Position numbers and translations under genes: made by a program | Notes under the pieces: model-generated | What the model was told of the DNA's origin: nothing | The model's input: only the letters and a program-made list of their open reading frames with translations | Databases searched by the model: none | Source of the DNA: Mesorhizobium sp. | GTDB taxonomy: Bacteria; Pseudomonadota; Alphaproteobacteria; Rhizobiales; Rhizobiaceae | Assembly (NCBI GenBank): GCA_004020315.1 | Contig: SAQG01000027.1 | Location: 24,197 to 88,196, forward strand | Direction of reading: 5' to 3' | Length of the DNA: 64,000 nt | Part shown: one piece after another, positions 44,592-53,973 of the stretch | Position numbering within the stretch: position 1 is the first letter of the stretch | Layout of the letters: the number at the start of each line of letters is the position of its first letter

Positions 44592-45092
44592 TTGCGCTTC
44601 TCGCTGCTTCCCCTGTCCATTCTCGCGCTTCCGCTGCTGGAGATCGCCGGTTTCGTCGTTGTCGGCCGCCAGGTCGGCGCCTTGGCGACGGTCGGCCTGG
44701 TGCTGGCCTCGAGCATCGCCGGCGCGCTGTTGTTGCGATACCAGGGTTTCGGCGTCATGACCCGGGTCCGTGCCGAAATGGACGCCGGACGTGACCCAAC
44801 CCGCCAGCTCGCGCATGGCGCCATGATCGTGCTGGCCGCGATCCTGCTCATCATTCCCGGCTTCATCACTGACATTTTCGGCATTCTGCTGTTCCTGCCG
44901 CCGGTCCGCGACCTCGCCTGGCGCCTGTTGAAAGGCCGCATCGTGCTGGCGACCAGTTTCGGCACCGGCGGATTCCGGGCCCGGCAGCGTGACAAGACCA
45001 TCGACCTCGACGACAGCGACTATTCGCGCGGCGACGACTATAAGCGCGGGCCGGATCACAATTCCCCGTGGCGCCGGCTCAAGGACGAGTAG
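44592..45092 (+). CDS. fxsA: FxsA family membrane protein
   Basis: A 166-residue inner-membrane protein with family motifs LPLLEIAGFVVVGRQVGALATVGLV near the N-terminus and AAILLIIPGFITDIFGILLFLPPVR in the middle, then a charged tail. E. coli FxsA suppresses F exclusion of phage T7 when overproduced. The starting codon is uncertain: TTG 44592 (then RFSLLPL) matches the family start best, and TTG 44550 would add 14 residues. The stop codon lies in the first unit of a short tandem duplication. Confidence 0.88.
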   Translation: MRFSLLPLSILALPLLEIAGFVVVGRQVGALATVGLVLASSIAGALLLRYQGFGVMTRVRAEMDAGRDPTRQLAHGAMIVLAAILLIIPGFITDIFGILLFLPPVRDLAWRLLKGRIVLATSFGTGGFRARQRDKTIDLDDSDYSRGDDYKRGPDHNSPWRRLKDE

Positions 45093-45150
45093 GTCGCCTT
45101 GAGGACGAGTAGGTCGGCAAACGCCTCAGGGAGGAGTAGGTCGGCAAACC
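45079..45150. repeat. Tandem duplication of the fxsA 3' end
   Basis: Three imperfect units of about 20-25 bases share GA(C/G)GAGTAGGTCG and CCT or GCAAA spacers: AAGGACGAGTAGGTCGCC, TTGAGGACGAGTAGGTCGGC and AGGGAGGAGTAGGTCGGC. The first contains the fxsA stop codon. Confidence 0.8.
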
Positions 45151-45233
45151 TTGTCTTGTCATGCCGACCGTGGTAGCGAACGCCCGATTTCAATCCGGTC
45201 AGCAACGCTGCCCAGGCAAAAGGACAAAGGCTT

Positions 45234-45734
45234 ATGGCCAGCAAAGACGACGCGCCGACCGGCGCGGCCAGTGGCAACGGCGACGCGACGCAGCCATCGC
45301 TCAACGTGCTTGCCCAATATGTGAAGGACCTTTCCTTCGAAAGCCCCGGCGCGCCGAACTCGCTGCGCGGCCGCGACAAGGCTCCCGGCATCGCCATCAA
45401 CGTCAATGTCAACGCCAACCCGCTTTCGGACAAGCAGTTCGACGTCAATCTGACGCTGAACGCCAAGGCGTCCTTCGATAAGGAAGTGCTGTTCAACGTC
45501 GAGCTGGTCTATGGCGGCGTGTTCGCCATCAGCGGCTTCCCGCAGGAGCACATGCTGCCGCTGCTGTTCATCGAATGCCCGCGGCTGCTGTTCCCGTTCG
45601 CCAGGCAGATCATTGCCGAGGCGACGCGCAATGGCGGCTTCCCGCCGCTGATGCTCGATCCGATCGATTTCGCGCAGATGTTCCAGCAGAAGCTGGCCGA
45701 AGACCAAGCCGCCAGCAAGGTCAAGGTGAGCTGA
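45234..45734 (+). CDS. secB: Protein-export chaperone SecB
   Basis: A 166-residue homotetrameric chaperone that keeps preproteins unfolded and delivers them to SecA. Family sequence is clear: LAQYVKDLSFESPGAPNSL at about residues 24-42, INVNVNANPLSDKQFDVNLTLN and the VELVYGGVFAISGFPQEHMLPLLFIECPRLLFPFARQII segment. It has the N-terminal extension usual in alphaproteobacteria. ATG 45234 follows AGGACAAAGG. It is followed at once by a strong terminator. Confidence 0.97.
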   Translation: MASKDDAPTGAASGNGDATQPSLNVLAQYVKDLSFESPGAPNSLRGRDKAPGIAINVNVNANPLSDKQFDVNLTLNAKASFDKEVLFNVELVYGGVFAISGFPQEHMLPLLFIECPRLLFPFARQIIAEATRNGGFPPLMLDPIDFAQMFQQKLAEDQAASKVKVS

Positions 45735-45758
45735 GCGGACTGTTTTAGAGACTCTGAA

Positions 45759-45785
45759 AAGCCCGGCCTCGCGCCGGGCTTTTTG
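45759..45785 (+). terminator. Rho-independent terminator of secB
   Basis: AAGCCCGGC-CTCGC-GCCGGGCTTTTT forms a nine-base stem with five or more T residues, 27 bases past the stop. Confidence 0.95.
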
Positions 45786-45899
45786 TTTGGAGGTCCGATT
45801 TAGTATTGGCTGGTCGACTGAGCCCCAAAGGGACTATGACGGTCGCTGCCGACCTACAGCAGCCAATCTCCAACATTTAGCCGTAAGCCCCCGCCTCTT

Positions 45900-46000
45900 C
45901 GTCATCCCAGGGCGGAGCAAGGAGCGAAGCGACGCGGCGCAGACCCTGGGATGACGAAGTGGGGGATGTTACGGCTAATCTTGAAGGTTTGCGATTTGCC
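45900..46000. repeat. Family A palindrome copy A6 with right-hand appendage
   Basis: Palindrome 45900-45958 runs CGTCATCCCAGGGCGGAGC to GACCCTGGGATGACGAAG, with GATGACGAAG-type ends on both sides. It is followed at about 45969-45995 by GGCTAATCTTGAAGGTTTGC, the appendage also present after copies A3 and A11. Confidence 0.85.
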
Positions 46001-46055
46001 TCTGGACGGAAATATCGACGGTCGCTGCCGATCGGCATCCGACCAGCCAAAATCA

Positions 46056-46775
46056 CTATGCCGCGGAACTCGCTTCCGGGGTAACGCGTAGCCAGAGCGC
46101 CTTTTCGCCTAATGTGCCGACCATGCTCGCGTGCGCGCTGCGCTCTGCGTCGGTCAGACGAGACGGCAGCGCTATCGGCCGCACGCCGATGCTGATGTCG
46201 ATATCGTCGACATTTCTCCTGCCGCCGGCCGGCGCCGTGGCGCTGTCAAGGATGAGCGCCGCCTGCTTGCCGCCGATGAGCTCGATATAGACCTCGGCCA
46301 GCAATTCCGAATCGAGCAGTGCGCCGTGCTTGGTGCGACGGGCATTGTCGATGCCGTAGCGCCGGCACAGCGCGTCCAGCGAATTGGGTCCCATCGGATG
46401 CTTGCGGCGCGCCAGCGCCAGCGTGTCGACGACAAGTCCGGGGTCAACGACCGGATGGCCAAGCCGGCCGAATTCGACATTGAGGAAAGCGATATCGAAA
46501 GTCGCATTGTGGGCGACCAACTTGGCGCCGTCGATGAAGGCAAGAAACTCCTCGGCGATGTCGCTGAAGGTCGGCTTGCCCACGAGATCGGCGGCGCTGA
46601 TGCCATGAACGGCCTGCGCCTCCGCATGGATCGGTCGCCCCTGCGGATTGATGTAGTGGTGGAAGGTGCGGCCGGTCGGGAAACGATTGACCAGCTCGAT
46701 GCAGCCAAGCTCGATGACGCGGTCATCGCGGAAATCGAGACCGGTGGTTTCCGTATCGAAGATGATCTCGCGCAT
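46056..46775 (-). CDS. dnaQ: DNA polymerase III epsilon subunit
   Basis: A 239-residue 3'-5' proofreading exonuclease. The DEDDh motifs are intact: FDTETTGLD at residues 6-14, LVAHNATFDIAFLN near residue 88 and TKHGALLDSELLAEVY near residue 148. The C-terminal tail that contacts the polymerase alpha subunit follows. It opens 85 bases from coaE on the same strand and belongs to the maf-aroE-coaE-dnaQ series near the origin. Confidence 0.96.
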   Translation of the reverse strand: MREIIFDTETTGLDFRDDRVIELGCIELVNRFPTGRTFHHYINPQGRPIHAEAQAVHGISAADLVGKPTFSDIAEEFLAFIDGAKLVAHNATFDIAFLNVEFGRLGHPVVDPGLVVDTLALARRKHPMGPNSLDALCRRYGIDNARRTKHGALLDSELLAEVYIELIGGKQAALILDSATAPAGGRRNVDDIDISIGVRPIALPSRLTDAERSAHASMVGTLGEKALWLRVTPEASSAA

Positions 46776-46860
46776 CGAATCAGTCCGTGGGGTCCGGCGT
46801 CATTGCAGCCGAATCATGATGGGAACAAATTGGCAACATATTACGCCGGATGCAAGCGAG

Positions 46861-47463
46861 TTAAGCAGGCTTGCCGGCCTTATCCCCGACCAGTTCAGCG
46901 ACGATCGCATTGACCGCCGCCCGCGCCGCTTCAAAACCTTGTCCGGTGTCGATGATGAAATCGGCGCGCTTGCGCTTTTCGGCGTCGGGAACCTGCCTGG
47001 CCAGGATAGACGCCAGTTTCTCCTCGCTCATGCCCGGCCGCGCCAGCACCCGGGCGCGCTGGATGTCGGGCGAGGCGGTGACGACCGCGACCTTGTCGAC
47101 GCGGTCGCGGCCGCCGGTTTCGAACAGCAGCGGGATGTCGAGAACGACAAGCGGTGCGCCGGCGGCGCGGTTGCGGGCCAGGAAGGCGTCGGCGTCGGCG
47201 CGGACCAGCGGGTGGATGATCGCTTCCAGCCGTTTCAGCGCGGTTGCATCGCCGAGCACCCGCTCGGCCAGCTTTGTGCGATCGACCGAGCCGGATTTTG
47301 TGGTTCCGGGAAAAGCCGCTTCCACCAGTGGAGCGGCTTTGCCGGCGTAGAGGTGATGCACCGTCTCGTCCGAATCGTGGACTGGCACGCCGGCTTCGGC
47401 AAACATCTTGGCCGTGGTCGACTTGCCCATGCCGATCGATCCGGTGAGGCCGAGCACGATCAT
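46861..47463 (-). CDS. coaE: Dephospho-CoA kinase
   Basis: A 200-residue kinase for the last step of coenzyme A synthesis. The P-loop GLTGSIGMGKSTT lies at residues 5-17. DSDETVHHLY and the IPLLFETGGRDRVDKV segment (CoA-binding lid) are characteristic. ATG 47463 with AAGGAG eight bases upstream is preferred to a GTG nine bases earlier. It begins five bases past the aroE stop. Confidence 0.95.
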   Translation of the reverse strand: MIVLGLTGSIGMGKSTTAKMFAEAGVPVHDSDETVHHLYAGKAAPLVEAAFPGTTKSGSVDRTKLAERVLGDATALKRLEAIIHPLVRADADAFLARNRAAGAPLVVLDIPLLFETGGRDRVDKVAVVTASPDIQRARVLARPGMSEEKLASILARQVPDAEKRKRADFIIDTGQGFEAARAAVNAIVAELVGDKAGKPA

Positions 47464-47468
47464 GCCTT

Positions 47469-48311
47469 TCACTCCTTGGCGCCGAGATCGGCGACGATCA
47501 TCTGCCGCAATTCGGCAGTGACCTCCGGCCTGATGCCGAACCAGCGCTCGAAGCCGGGCACCGCCTGGTGCAGCAGCATGCCGAGCCCGTCGACGGTCTT
47601 CAGGCCTCGCGCTTTGGCTGCGGCCAGCAACGGCGTTTCCAGCGGCACATAGACAATGTCGGTGACGATGGCATGGTCCGGCAGCCTGGCCGGATCGGCG
47701 GACAGGCCTTCATTGCCATGCATGCCGAGCGCAGTGGTGTTGACCAGCAGGCCGGCATCGGCAAGCAACTCGCCGATCGCGTCCATGCCATGGGCCGAGA
47801 CCCCGGCACCGAAGCGGTGGCGCAATTCCTCGGCTCGAGCGAGCGTCCGGTTGACGATGCGGGTGTCACTGATGCCGCGCTGCTTCAGCGCGTGGATGAC
47901 TGCACGGGAGGCGCCGCCGGCGCCGAGCACCACGGCCGGGCCATTGGCGGCCCAGCCGGGTGCATGCTCGTCGAGATTGGCGGCAAAGCCATGGGCGTCG
48001 GTGTTGCCGCCCCATAAATTTCCACCTTCGAACCACAGCGTGTTGACCGCGCCGATCTGTTCGGCCGCATCGTCGCGGTGCGTCGCCAGCGCGAAGGCGG
48101 CCTCCTTGTGCGGGATGGTGACATTGCCGCCACGATAGCCATTCGCCTTGAGCGTTCTCACGAATTCGGCAAAAGCGTCCGGCGCGACGTCGATCGCCCG
48201 GTAGCTGCCGTCGATACCGTATTTCGCCAGCCAGTAAGAGTGGATCTTCGGCGACCGGGAATGCGCAACCGGGTGACCGGTGACGAACGCCTTTTTCGTG
48301 GCCTCAGCCAT
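47469..48311 (-). CDS. aroE: Shikimate dehydrogenase
   Basis: A 280-residue NADP-dependent enzyme reducing 3-dehydroshikimate. Substrate motifs are VAHSRSPKIHSYWL near residue 16 and NVTIPHKEAAF with the catalytic Lys near residue 70. GNTDAHGF carries the catalytic Asp, and VVLGAGGASRAV is the cofactor loop. ATG 48311 overlaps the end of maf by eight bases and is better than a start six codons upstream. Confidence 0.96.
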   Translation of the reverse strand: MAEATKKAFVTGHPVAHSRSPKIHSYWLAKYGIDGSYRAIDVAPDAFAEFVRTLKANGYRGGNVTIPHKEAAFALATHRDDAAEQIGAVNTLWFEGGNLWGGNTDAHGFAANLDEHAPGWAANGPAVVLGAGGASRAVIHALKQRGISDTRIVNRTLARAEELRHRFGAGVSAHGMDAIGELLADAGLLVNTTALGMHGNEGLSADPARLPDHAIVTDIVYVPLETPLLAAAKARGLKTVDGLGMLLHQAVPGFERWFGIRPEVTAELRQMIVADLGAKE

Positions 48312-48903
48312 CGATGGCTCCGAGGTCACGCAGCTTGGCCAGAACGGGCAGAAGCGGCAGGCCGACGATGGTGAAATAGTCCCCTTCTATTCTTTCGAAC
48401 AGCTGGATGCCTTCGCCTTCGATCTGGTAGGCGCCGACGCTGGACAGCGCCTTGGCGCCAACACGCGCCAGATGGCGGCCGATGAAGGCCGGCTCGAGTT
48501 TTCGCATGGTCAGGCTGGCGATGCCGACATGCCGCCACAGAACCGCGCCATCGCGGGCGAGCACGACCGCACTGTTGAGCTGATGGGTCTTTCCCGACAG
48601 CGCCAAGAGATGTCGGCGCGCGCCTTCCATGTCGGCCGGCTTGTGGAACAGCTCGTCGCCGAGCGACAGCGTCTGGTCGCAGCCGAGCACCAGGGCGCCG
48701 GGTCTTCGCTCGCTGACCTCGGTGGCCTTGGCCTCGGCCAGCACCAGGGCAACATCCTCCGGCGAGATACCGCTGCCCTGCAAGGGTGCTTCGAGCGCGC
48801 GCTCGTCGACCTCCGCCGGAACCGCCTCGACCGCCACGCCGGCATTGACAAGCAGCGCCTTGCGAAACGGGCTGCCCGAGGCAAGGATGATTTTTTCGGT
48901 CAT
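48304..48903 (-). CDS. maf: Maf-like nucleoside triphosphate pyrophosphatase
   Basis: A 199-residue Maf protein. LASGSPFRKALL at residues 7-18 is the phosphate-binding motif, VLGCDQTLSLGDELFHKP carries the catalytic Asp, and the YQIEGEGIQLFERIEGDYFTIVGLPL ending is conserved. Maf proteins hydrolyse modified or pyrimidine nucleoside triphosphates. ATG 48903 starts directly before the conserved strand. Confidence 0.94.
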   Translation of the reverse strand: MTEKIILASGSPFRKALLVNAGVAVEAVPAEVDERALEAPLQGSGISPEDVALVLAEAKATEVSERRPGALVLGCDQTLSLGDELFHKPADMEGARRHLLALSGKTHQLNSAVVLARDGAVLWRHVGIASLTMRKLEPAFIGRHLARVGAKALSSVGAYQIEGEGIQLFERIEGDYFTIVGLPLLPVLAKLRDLGAIDG

Positions 48904-49002
48904 TTTTATCGCCCGATTTCTGACGCTCACTAGGGTGTGTCGAGATTCAGGTCCGGAGACGGACGTGCAAGCATCTGCTGATCGTAGTATCCTTCGGCCA
49001 CT

Positions 49003-49070
49003 GTCACGGCATGGATCCTAGGGTCTACGCTGCGTCGCTTCGCTCCTGCTCCGCCCTAGGATGACGAAGG
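49003..49070. repeat. Family A palindrome copy A7
   Basis: Runs GTCACGGCATGGATCCTAGG to CCGCCCTAGGATGACGAAGG. It is almost the exact complement of copy A8. Confidence 0.9.
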
Positions 49071-49140
49071 CATAGTGATATAGGCCAATCGCAGATGTCC
49101 GAGATTGGCAGTTGCGTCGCGCATAGCGGGTGGCGGCTAA

Positions 49141-49250
49141 TGCCAAATCGCAGACCTTCGAGATTGGCTGAAACGCTCCTCACTTCGTCATCCTAGGGCG
49201 AAGCAAGGAGCGAAGCGACGCAGCGTAGACCCTAGGATCCATGCCGTGAC
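49141..49250. repeat. Family A palindrome copy A8 with appendage, inverted
   Basis: The appendage at 49144-49168 (AAATCGCAGACCTTCGAGAT) is the complement of the one after A3, A6 and A11. The palindrome at 49185-49250 runs CGTCATCCTAGGGCGAAGC to CCTAGGATCCATGCCGTGAC. The whole composite is in reverse orientation relative to A7. Confidence 0.85.
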
Positions 49251-49308
49251 CTTCGATCTTCCCAGCGATGAATGGTTGGGCAACACCTCGCCCAACTCCT
49301 TGGCCTCA

Positions 49309-50130
49309 TTATCTTGTCTTTCCCCGCAGGGCAACGATAGCCGCCGCGGTTTCCTCGATCGAGCGGCGGCTGACGTCGATCATCGGCCAGCCATGCCGGG
49401 TGCAGATCTGGCGGGCGTAGGCGAGTTCCTCGGCGATCGCAGCGCGGTCGACATAGTCGGTCGCCTCGTAGGCGCTGGTGGTGCCGAGGATGCGGTTCTG
49501 GCGGACCTGCGCGATGCGCTCGGCGGTGGCAATCAGCCCGACGATCAGCGGCTTCGTGGCGTTGACCAGGCTTTCCGGCACCGGCACGCCGAGTACGATC
49601 GGGATGTTCGCGGTCTTGATGCCGCGATTGGCGAGATAGATGCTGGTCGGCGTCTTCGAGGTGCGCGAAATGCCGACGAGCACGATGTCAGCGTCGTCCA
49701 TGTTCGCCGGCAGCTGCCCGTCATCATGCTCCATGGTGAAGTTGAGCGCGTCTATGCGGCGAAAGTATTCGGCGTCGAGGACATGCTGGGCGCCGACGCG
49801 GCGGCCGGCCGGCGTGCCGAGATAGGACTGGAATACGGTCAGCACCGGTTCCAGCACGGAGACGCAAGGCAGGCCCATGGCGGCGCAGCGTTCGTCGATG
49901 CCGCGGGCGAGCTTCTGGTCGACGACCGTATAAAGGATGATGCCCGGCTCCTCCTCGATGTCCTCGAACACTTTCGTCACCTGCTTTTCGGTGCGGATGA
50001 GCGGGTAGATATGCTCGATGGCGCGCGCGTCCTTATATTGCGCCGAAGCTGCGCGCCCGGCCGCCAGCAGCGTTTCACCGGTGGCATCGGAAATCAGGTG
50101 AAGGTGGAAGAAGCTCTGGGGTTTGTTCAC
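49309..50130 (-). CDS. PpsR-type kinase/pyrophosphorylase (DUF299)
   Basis: A 273-residue regulatory protein of the family that phosphorylates and dephosphorylates PEP synthase or pyruvate phosphate dikinase. The conserved start is FHLHLISDATGETL. The P-loop-like motif VLVGISRTSKTPTSIYLANRGIKTANIP lies near residue 152, and the RNRILG-like ending is present. GTG 50130 is chosen because the family begins KxxSFFHLHLISD. The gene faces away from hemE across the proposed origin; I recall the same layout from Sinorhizobium and Caulobacter relatives. Confidence 0.92.
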   Translation of the reverse strand: MNKPQSFFHLHLISDATGETLLAAGRAASAQYKDARAIEHIYPLIRTEKQVTKVFEDIEEEPGIILYTVVDQKLARGIDERCAAMGLPCVSVLEPVLTVFQSYLGTPAGRRVGAQHVLDAEYFRRIDALNFTMEHDDGQLPANMDDADIVLVGISRTSKTPTSIYLANRGIKTANIPIVLGVPVPESLVNATKPLIVGLIATAERIAQVRQNRILGTTSAYEATDYVDRAAIAEELAYARQICTRHGWPMIDVSRRSIEETAAAIVALRGKTR

Positions 50131-50157
50131 AGGGGTACGTTCCAAGCTGTGGGCCGA

Positions 50158-50166
50158 TGTGGATAA
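50158..50166 (-). promoter_or_regulatory. DnaA box, perfect match
   Basis: TGTGGATAA, the complement of the consensus TTATCCACA, 28 bases from the ppsR start. Confidence 0.75.
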
Positions 50167-50216
50167 GGTCGGTCGGAAAGATCGGCCGGTTCGGGGCGAC
50201 TGTATCAGATGCCAGC

Positions 50217-50225
50217 TTGTCCACA
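50217..50225 (+). promoter_or_regulatory. DnaA box, one mismatch
   Basis: TTGTCCACA, one base from the consensus, in the ppsR-hemE gap. Confidence 0.55.
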
Positions 50226-50294
50226 ATTCGGTGCGCTGTCGGCTTCGTCGGGCGGCTGGGGACAAGTCCGGGGACGGACTTTTCCTACCTCGGC

Positions 50295-50303
50295 CTATCC
50301 ACA
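50295..50303 (+). promoter_or_regulatory. DnaA box, one mismatch
   Basis: CTATCCACA, one base from the consensus, in the ppsR-hemE gap. Confidence 0.55.
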
Positions 50304-50533
50304 GGGCCGATGATTAATCTGGAAAGCCAAGCCACTGACTCGACGGCTAAATTTCGGGCTTTCCCCAAAACCCTCCCATACCGGCGAAGAAGCACGCGAC
50401 AATATGCTGGCTGGCATTTTCCGAGGCAAAGCGGGACAGGAGACAACCACCGATACCAACAGACTCTTAGAATCATAAGATTCCTAGAAATAGAATATTT
50501 AATTATAGAGAAGCCTGGAGAGGCGAGCGCTGA

Positions 50534-51562
50534 ATGCCCGAAAACCGGATCATGCTGGACGTGTTGAAGGGCGAAGCGGTGTTTCCGCCACCGCTCTGGA
50601 TGATGCGCCAGGCCGGGCGCTATCTGCCGGAATATCGGGAGACACGCAGGCGGGCCGGGTCGTTCCTCGATCTCTGCTACAATCCCGACTTCGCGGTGGA
50701 GGTGACGCTGCAGCCGATCGAGCGCTTCGGCTTCGATGCATCGATCCTGTTTTCCGATATCCTTGTCGTGCCGCATGCGCTGGGCCGCGACGTGCGCTTC
50801 GAGGAGGGACGCGGGCCGCTGTTGACGCCGATCTCGGCAACGGAGATTGCGGCTCTGGACGGCGAAACGTTTCACGTGAATCTCGAACCGGTCTACGAGA
50901 CGGTCAGACGGCTGCGGGCAAAACTGCCTGATGAGACGACGCTGATCGGCTTCTGCGGCGCGCCCTGGACGGTGGCGACCTATATGATCGCTGGCCATGG
51001 CACACCTGATCAGGCCCCTGCGCGGCTGTTCGCCTATCGTGAGCCGGCGGCTTTCCTGAAGCTGCTGAACGTGCTTGCCGGTCACTCGGCCGCCTATCTC
51101 ATCCGCCAGATCGAAGCCGGCGCCGATGTGGTGCAGATCTTTGACTCGTGGTCCGGCGTGCTCGACGAAGTTTCGTTCGAGGCCTTTTGCGTCCGGCCGG
51201 TGGCGGAGATCGTCAGGCAGGTCCGGGCCGTGCACCCCGACGTTCCGATCATCGGTTTTCCCAAAGGCGCCGGCGCCCACTACCGGAGCTATCGCCAGAA
51301 GACCGGGGTAACAGGTCTGGGGCTCGACTGGACCGTGCCGCTGACGACGGCGAAGGAACTGCAGCGCGGTGGCGCGGTACAGGGCAATCTCGATCCGTTG
51401 CGGCTGGTGGCCGGCGACAAGGCGCTTTCCGACGGCGTCGAGGCAATCCTGAAAGTACTGGGCGAAGGGCCGCTGATCTTCAATCTCGGCCACGGCATCA
51501 CGCCGGAGACGCCGATCGCGCATGTCGAGGCGATGGTGAAACTGGTGCGGACACGTCGATGA
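50534..51562 (+). CDS. hemE: Uroporphyrinogen decarboxylase
   Basis: A 342-residue heme biosynthesis enzyme decarboxylating uroporphyrinogen III to coproporphyrinogen III. The N-terminal signature PPPLWMMRQAGRYLPEYR (residues 18-35) and FSDILVVPHALG carry the known Arg and Asp active-site residues. IGFCGAPWTVATYM and HGITPETPIAHVEAMV complete the family pattern. ATG 50534 follows GGAGAGG. hemJ starts within its stop. A partial parS-like sequence lies inside at 50868-50883. Confidence 0.96.
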   Translation: MPENRIMLDVLKGEAVFPPPLWMMRQAGRYLPEYRETRRRAGSFLDLCYNPDFAVEVTLQPIERFGFDASILFSDILVVPHALGRDVRFEEGRGPLLTPISATEIAALDGETFHVNLEPVYETVRRLRAKLPDETTLIGFCGAPWTVATYMIAGHGTPDQAPARLFAYREPAAFLKLLNVLAGHSAAYLIRQIEAGADVVQIFDSWSGVLDEVSFEAFCVRPVAEIVRQVRAVHPDVPIIGFPKGAGAHYRSYRQKTGVTGLGLDWTVPLTTAKELQRGGAVQGNLDPLRLVAGDKALSDGVEAILKVLGEGPLIFNLGHGITPETPIAHVEAMVKLVRTRR

Positions 51563-52125
51563 CCGACACGAATACGACCAGCGGGAAGGCGGGCAGCAGG
51601 AAGGCGGGCAGCAGCGGGGCGGGAGCGATGCGTCGAGCGGCGATCGCCATCGTCATCTTCCTCGTCCTGGCCGGGCTTCTGTTTCTGTTCGGGCCGGATG
51701 ATATCTATCCCTGGGCAAAGGCGATCCATGTCATCGCCGTCATCTCCTGGATGGCGGGCATGCTCTATCTGCCGCGGTTGCTGGTTTATCATGCCGACGC
51801 CGAAAAAGGCTCCGTCCAGTCAGAAACCTTCAAGGTGATGGAGCGCCGGCTGCTGCGCGGCATCATCAATCCGGCCATGATCATCACCTGGGTGTTCGGC
51901 CTCTGGCTTGCCTGGAAGGGCTTCGGTTTTCAGGGCGGCTGGCTGCATGCCAAGATCGCCGCGGTGCTCGGGCTCTCGGCCGTTCATGGCTATCTCGCCG
52001 GCGCGGTGCGTAAATTCGCGGAGGACCGCAACGAAAAACCGGCGCGGCACTGGCGGATCGTCAATGAGATCCCCACATTGCTGATGATCGTCATCGTCGT
52101 GCTGGTCATAGTGAAGCCGTTTTGA
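51559..52125 (+). CDS. hemJ: HemJ protoporphyrinogen IX oxidase (UPF0093)
   Basis: A 188-residue membrane protein with four predicted spans. The conserved WAKAIHVIAVISWMAGMLYLPRLLVYHAD segment has the invariant His thought to bind heme, and WLHAKIAAVLGLSAVHGYL holds further conserved His and Lys residues. The extra N-terminal tail of about 30 residues (Ser/Gly/Lys-rich, GKAGSRKAGSSGAG) comes from short direct repeats in the DNA and is probably not needed for function. ATG 51559 overlaps the hemE stop; a start at the internal AMRRAA methionine is also possible. Confidence 0.92.
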   Translation: MTDTNTTSGKAGSRKAGSSGAGAMRRAAIAIVIFLVLAGLLFLFGPDDIYPWAKAIHVIAVISWMAGMLYLPRLLVYHADAEKGSVQSETFKVMERRLLRGIINPAMIITWVFGLWLAWKGFGFQGGWLHAKIAAVLGLSAVHGYLAGAVRKFAEDRNEKPARHWRIVNEIPTLLMIVIVVLVIVKPF

Positions 52126-52140
52126 CGCCACCGCATCGGC

Positions 52141-52164
52141 CCGAAAATCGGGATCGATTTTCGG
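52141..52164. repeat. Short hairpin repeat downstream of hemJ
   Basis: CCGAAAATCG-GGAT-CGATTTTCGG, perfect ten-base arms, 15 bases past the hemJ stop. It has no T tract. This unit is a common intergenic repeat in Mesorhizobium-like genomes (from memory) and may work as an mRNA end stabiliser. Confidence 0.7.
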
Positions 52165-52385
52165 AAAGCACGAGGCGGAACTCAAAAAGTCTTACAGTGT
52201 GCTTTGCGCGCCGAGAGAGACACGCGGCGCTGACAAAAGGCGGCTTGCTCTTTTAGTCGACCGACGATAAAAGACGGGTCTTCCTTCCCGTCATGCGCCG
52301 CCCCATTCATCGCTTCGGCCGCGCCCGGCATTTGTCGCATCCCGCCGATATTTTTCCCAATGCTTACTCACTCAGAGTCCGTCTA

Positions 52386-53654
<1,269 letters not shown>

Positions 53655-53680
53655 CGGGCTGGTGGGGCGCTGCCCTGCCC

Positions 53681-53742
53681 TCGTCATCCCAGGGCGGAGC
53701 GAACGCGAAAGCGGAGCGCAGACCCTGGGATCCATGCCGTAG
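53681..53742. repeat. Family A palindrome copy A9
   Basis: Runs TCGTCATCCCAGGGCGGAGC to GACCCTGGGATCCATGCCGT. Confidence 0.85.
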
Positions 53743-53870
53743 CGCCAGCCGGAGAACGCGGCGGTGCGAATGGCGCTTGTAATCGCAACAGCGCCCCTTC
53801 CTTCAACCGTGATCGGCTCTTTCGCTGCGAAGAAGGTCTCGATTCTGGCCCGCCTTCGTGCGCCACCGAT

Positions 53871-53937
53871 GTCGGCATGAATCCCAGGGTCTCCGCGACG
53901 TCGCTTCGCTCCTGCTCCGCCCAGGGATGACGAAGCG
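53871..53937. repeat. Family A palindrome copy A10
   Basis: Runs TCGGCATGAATCCCAGGG to CCGCCCAGGGATGACGAAGC, with one arm slightly decayed. Confidence 0.8.
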
Positions 53938-53973
53938 AGAAGTGTTCCGGCGTATTTCCCGCATCCCCTTCGC

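Larger units (their letters stand above)
45735..46055. other. Convergent gap between secB and dnaQ
   Basis: 321 bases holding the secB terminator, family A copy A6 and its appendage. No gene was seen. Confidence 0.5.
48904..49308. other. Gap between maf and ppsR, dominated by two inverted repeat copies
   Basis: 405 bases. Copies A7 and A8 of family A face each other here; no gene was seen. The maf promoter must lie at the left edge. Confidence 0.5.
50131..50533. other. Candidate chromosomal replication origin (oriC)
   Basis: A 403-base gap between ppsR and hemE, the position known for oriC in several alphaproteobacteria. It contains a perfect DnaA box on the minus strand (TTATCCACA complement, 50158-50166) and near-matches TTGTCCACA (50217-50225) and CTATCCACA (50295-50303). 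A markedly AT-rich run lies at about 50460-50513 (ATAGAATATTTAATTATAGA) beside hemE and could be the unwinding element. Four GANTC sites lie at 50337, 50462, 50470 and 50479. No gene fits in the gap. The function is inferred from position and motifs. Confidence 0.75.
53655..53973. other. Gap between rho and DUF255 gene, with two family A copies
   Basis: 319 bases between convergent genes. Copies A9 and A10 occupy about 40 percent. No gene or T-tract terminator was recognised. Confidence 0.5.
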
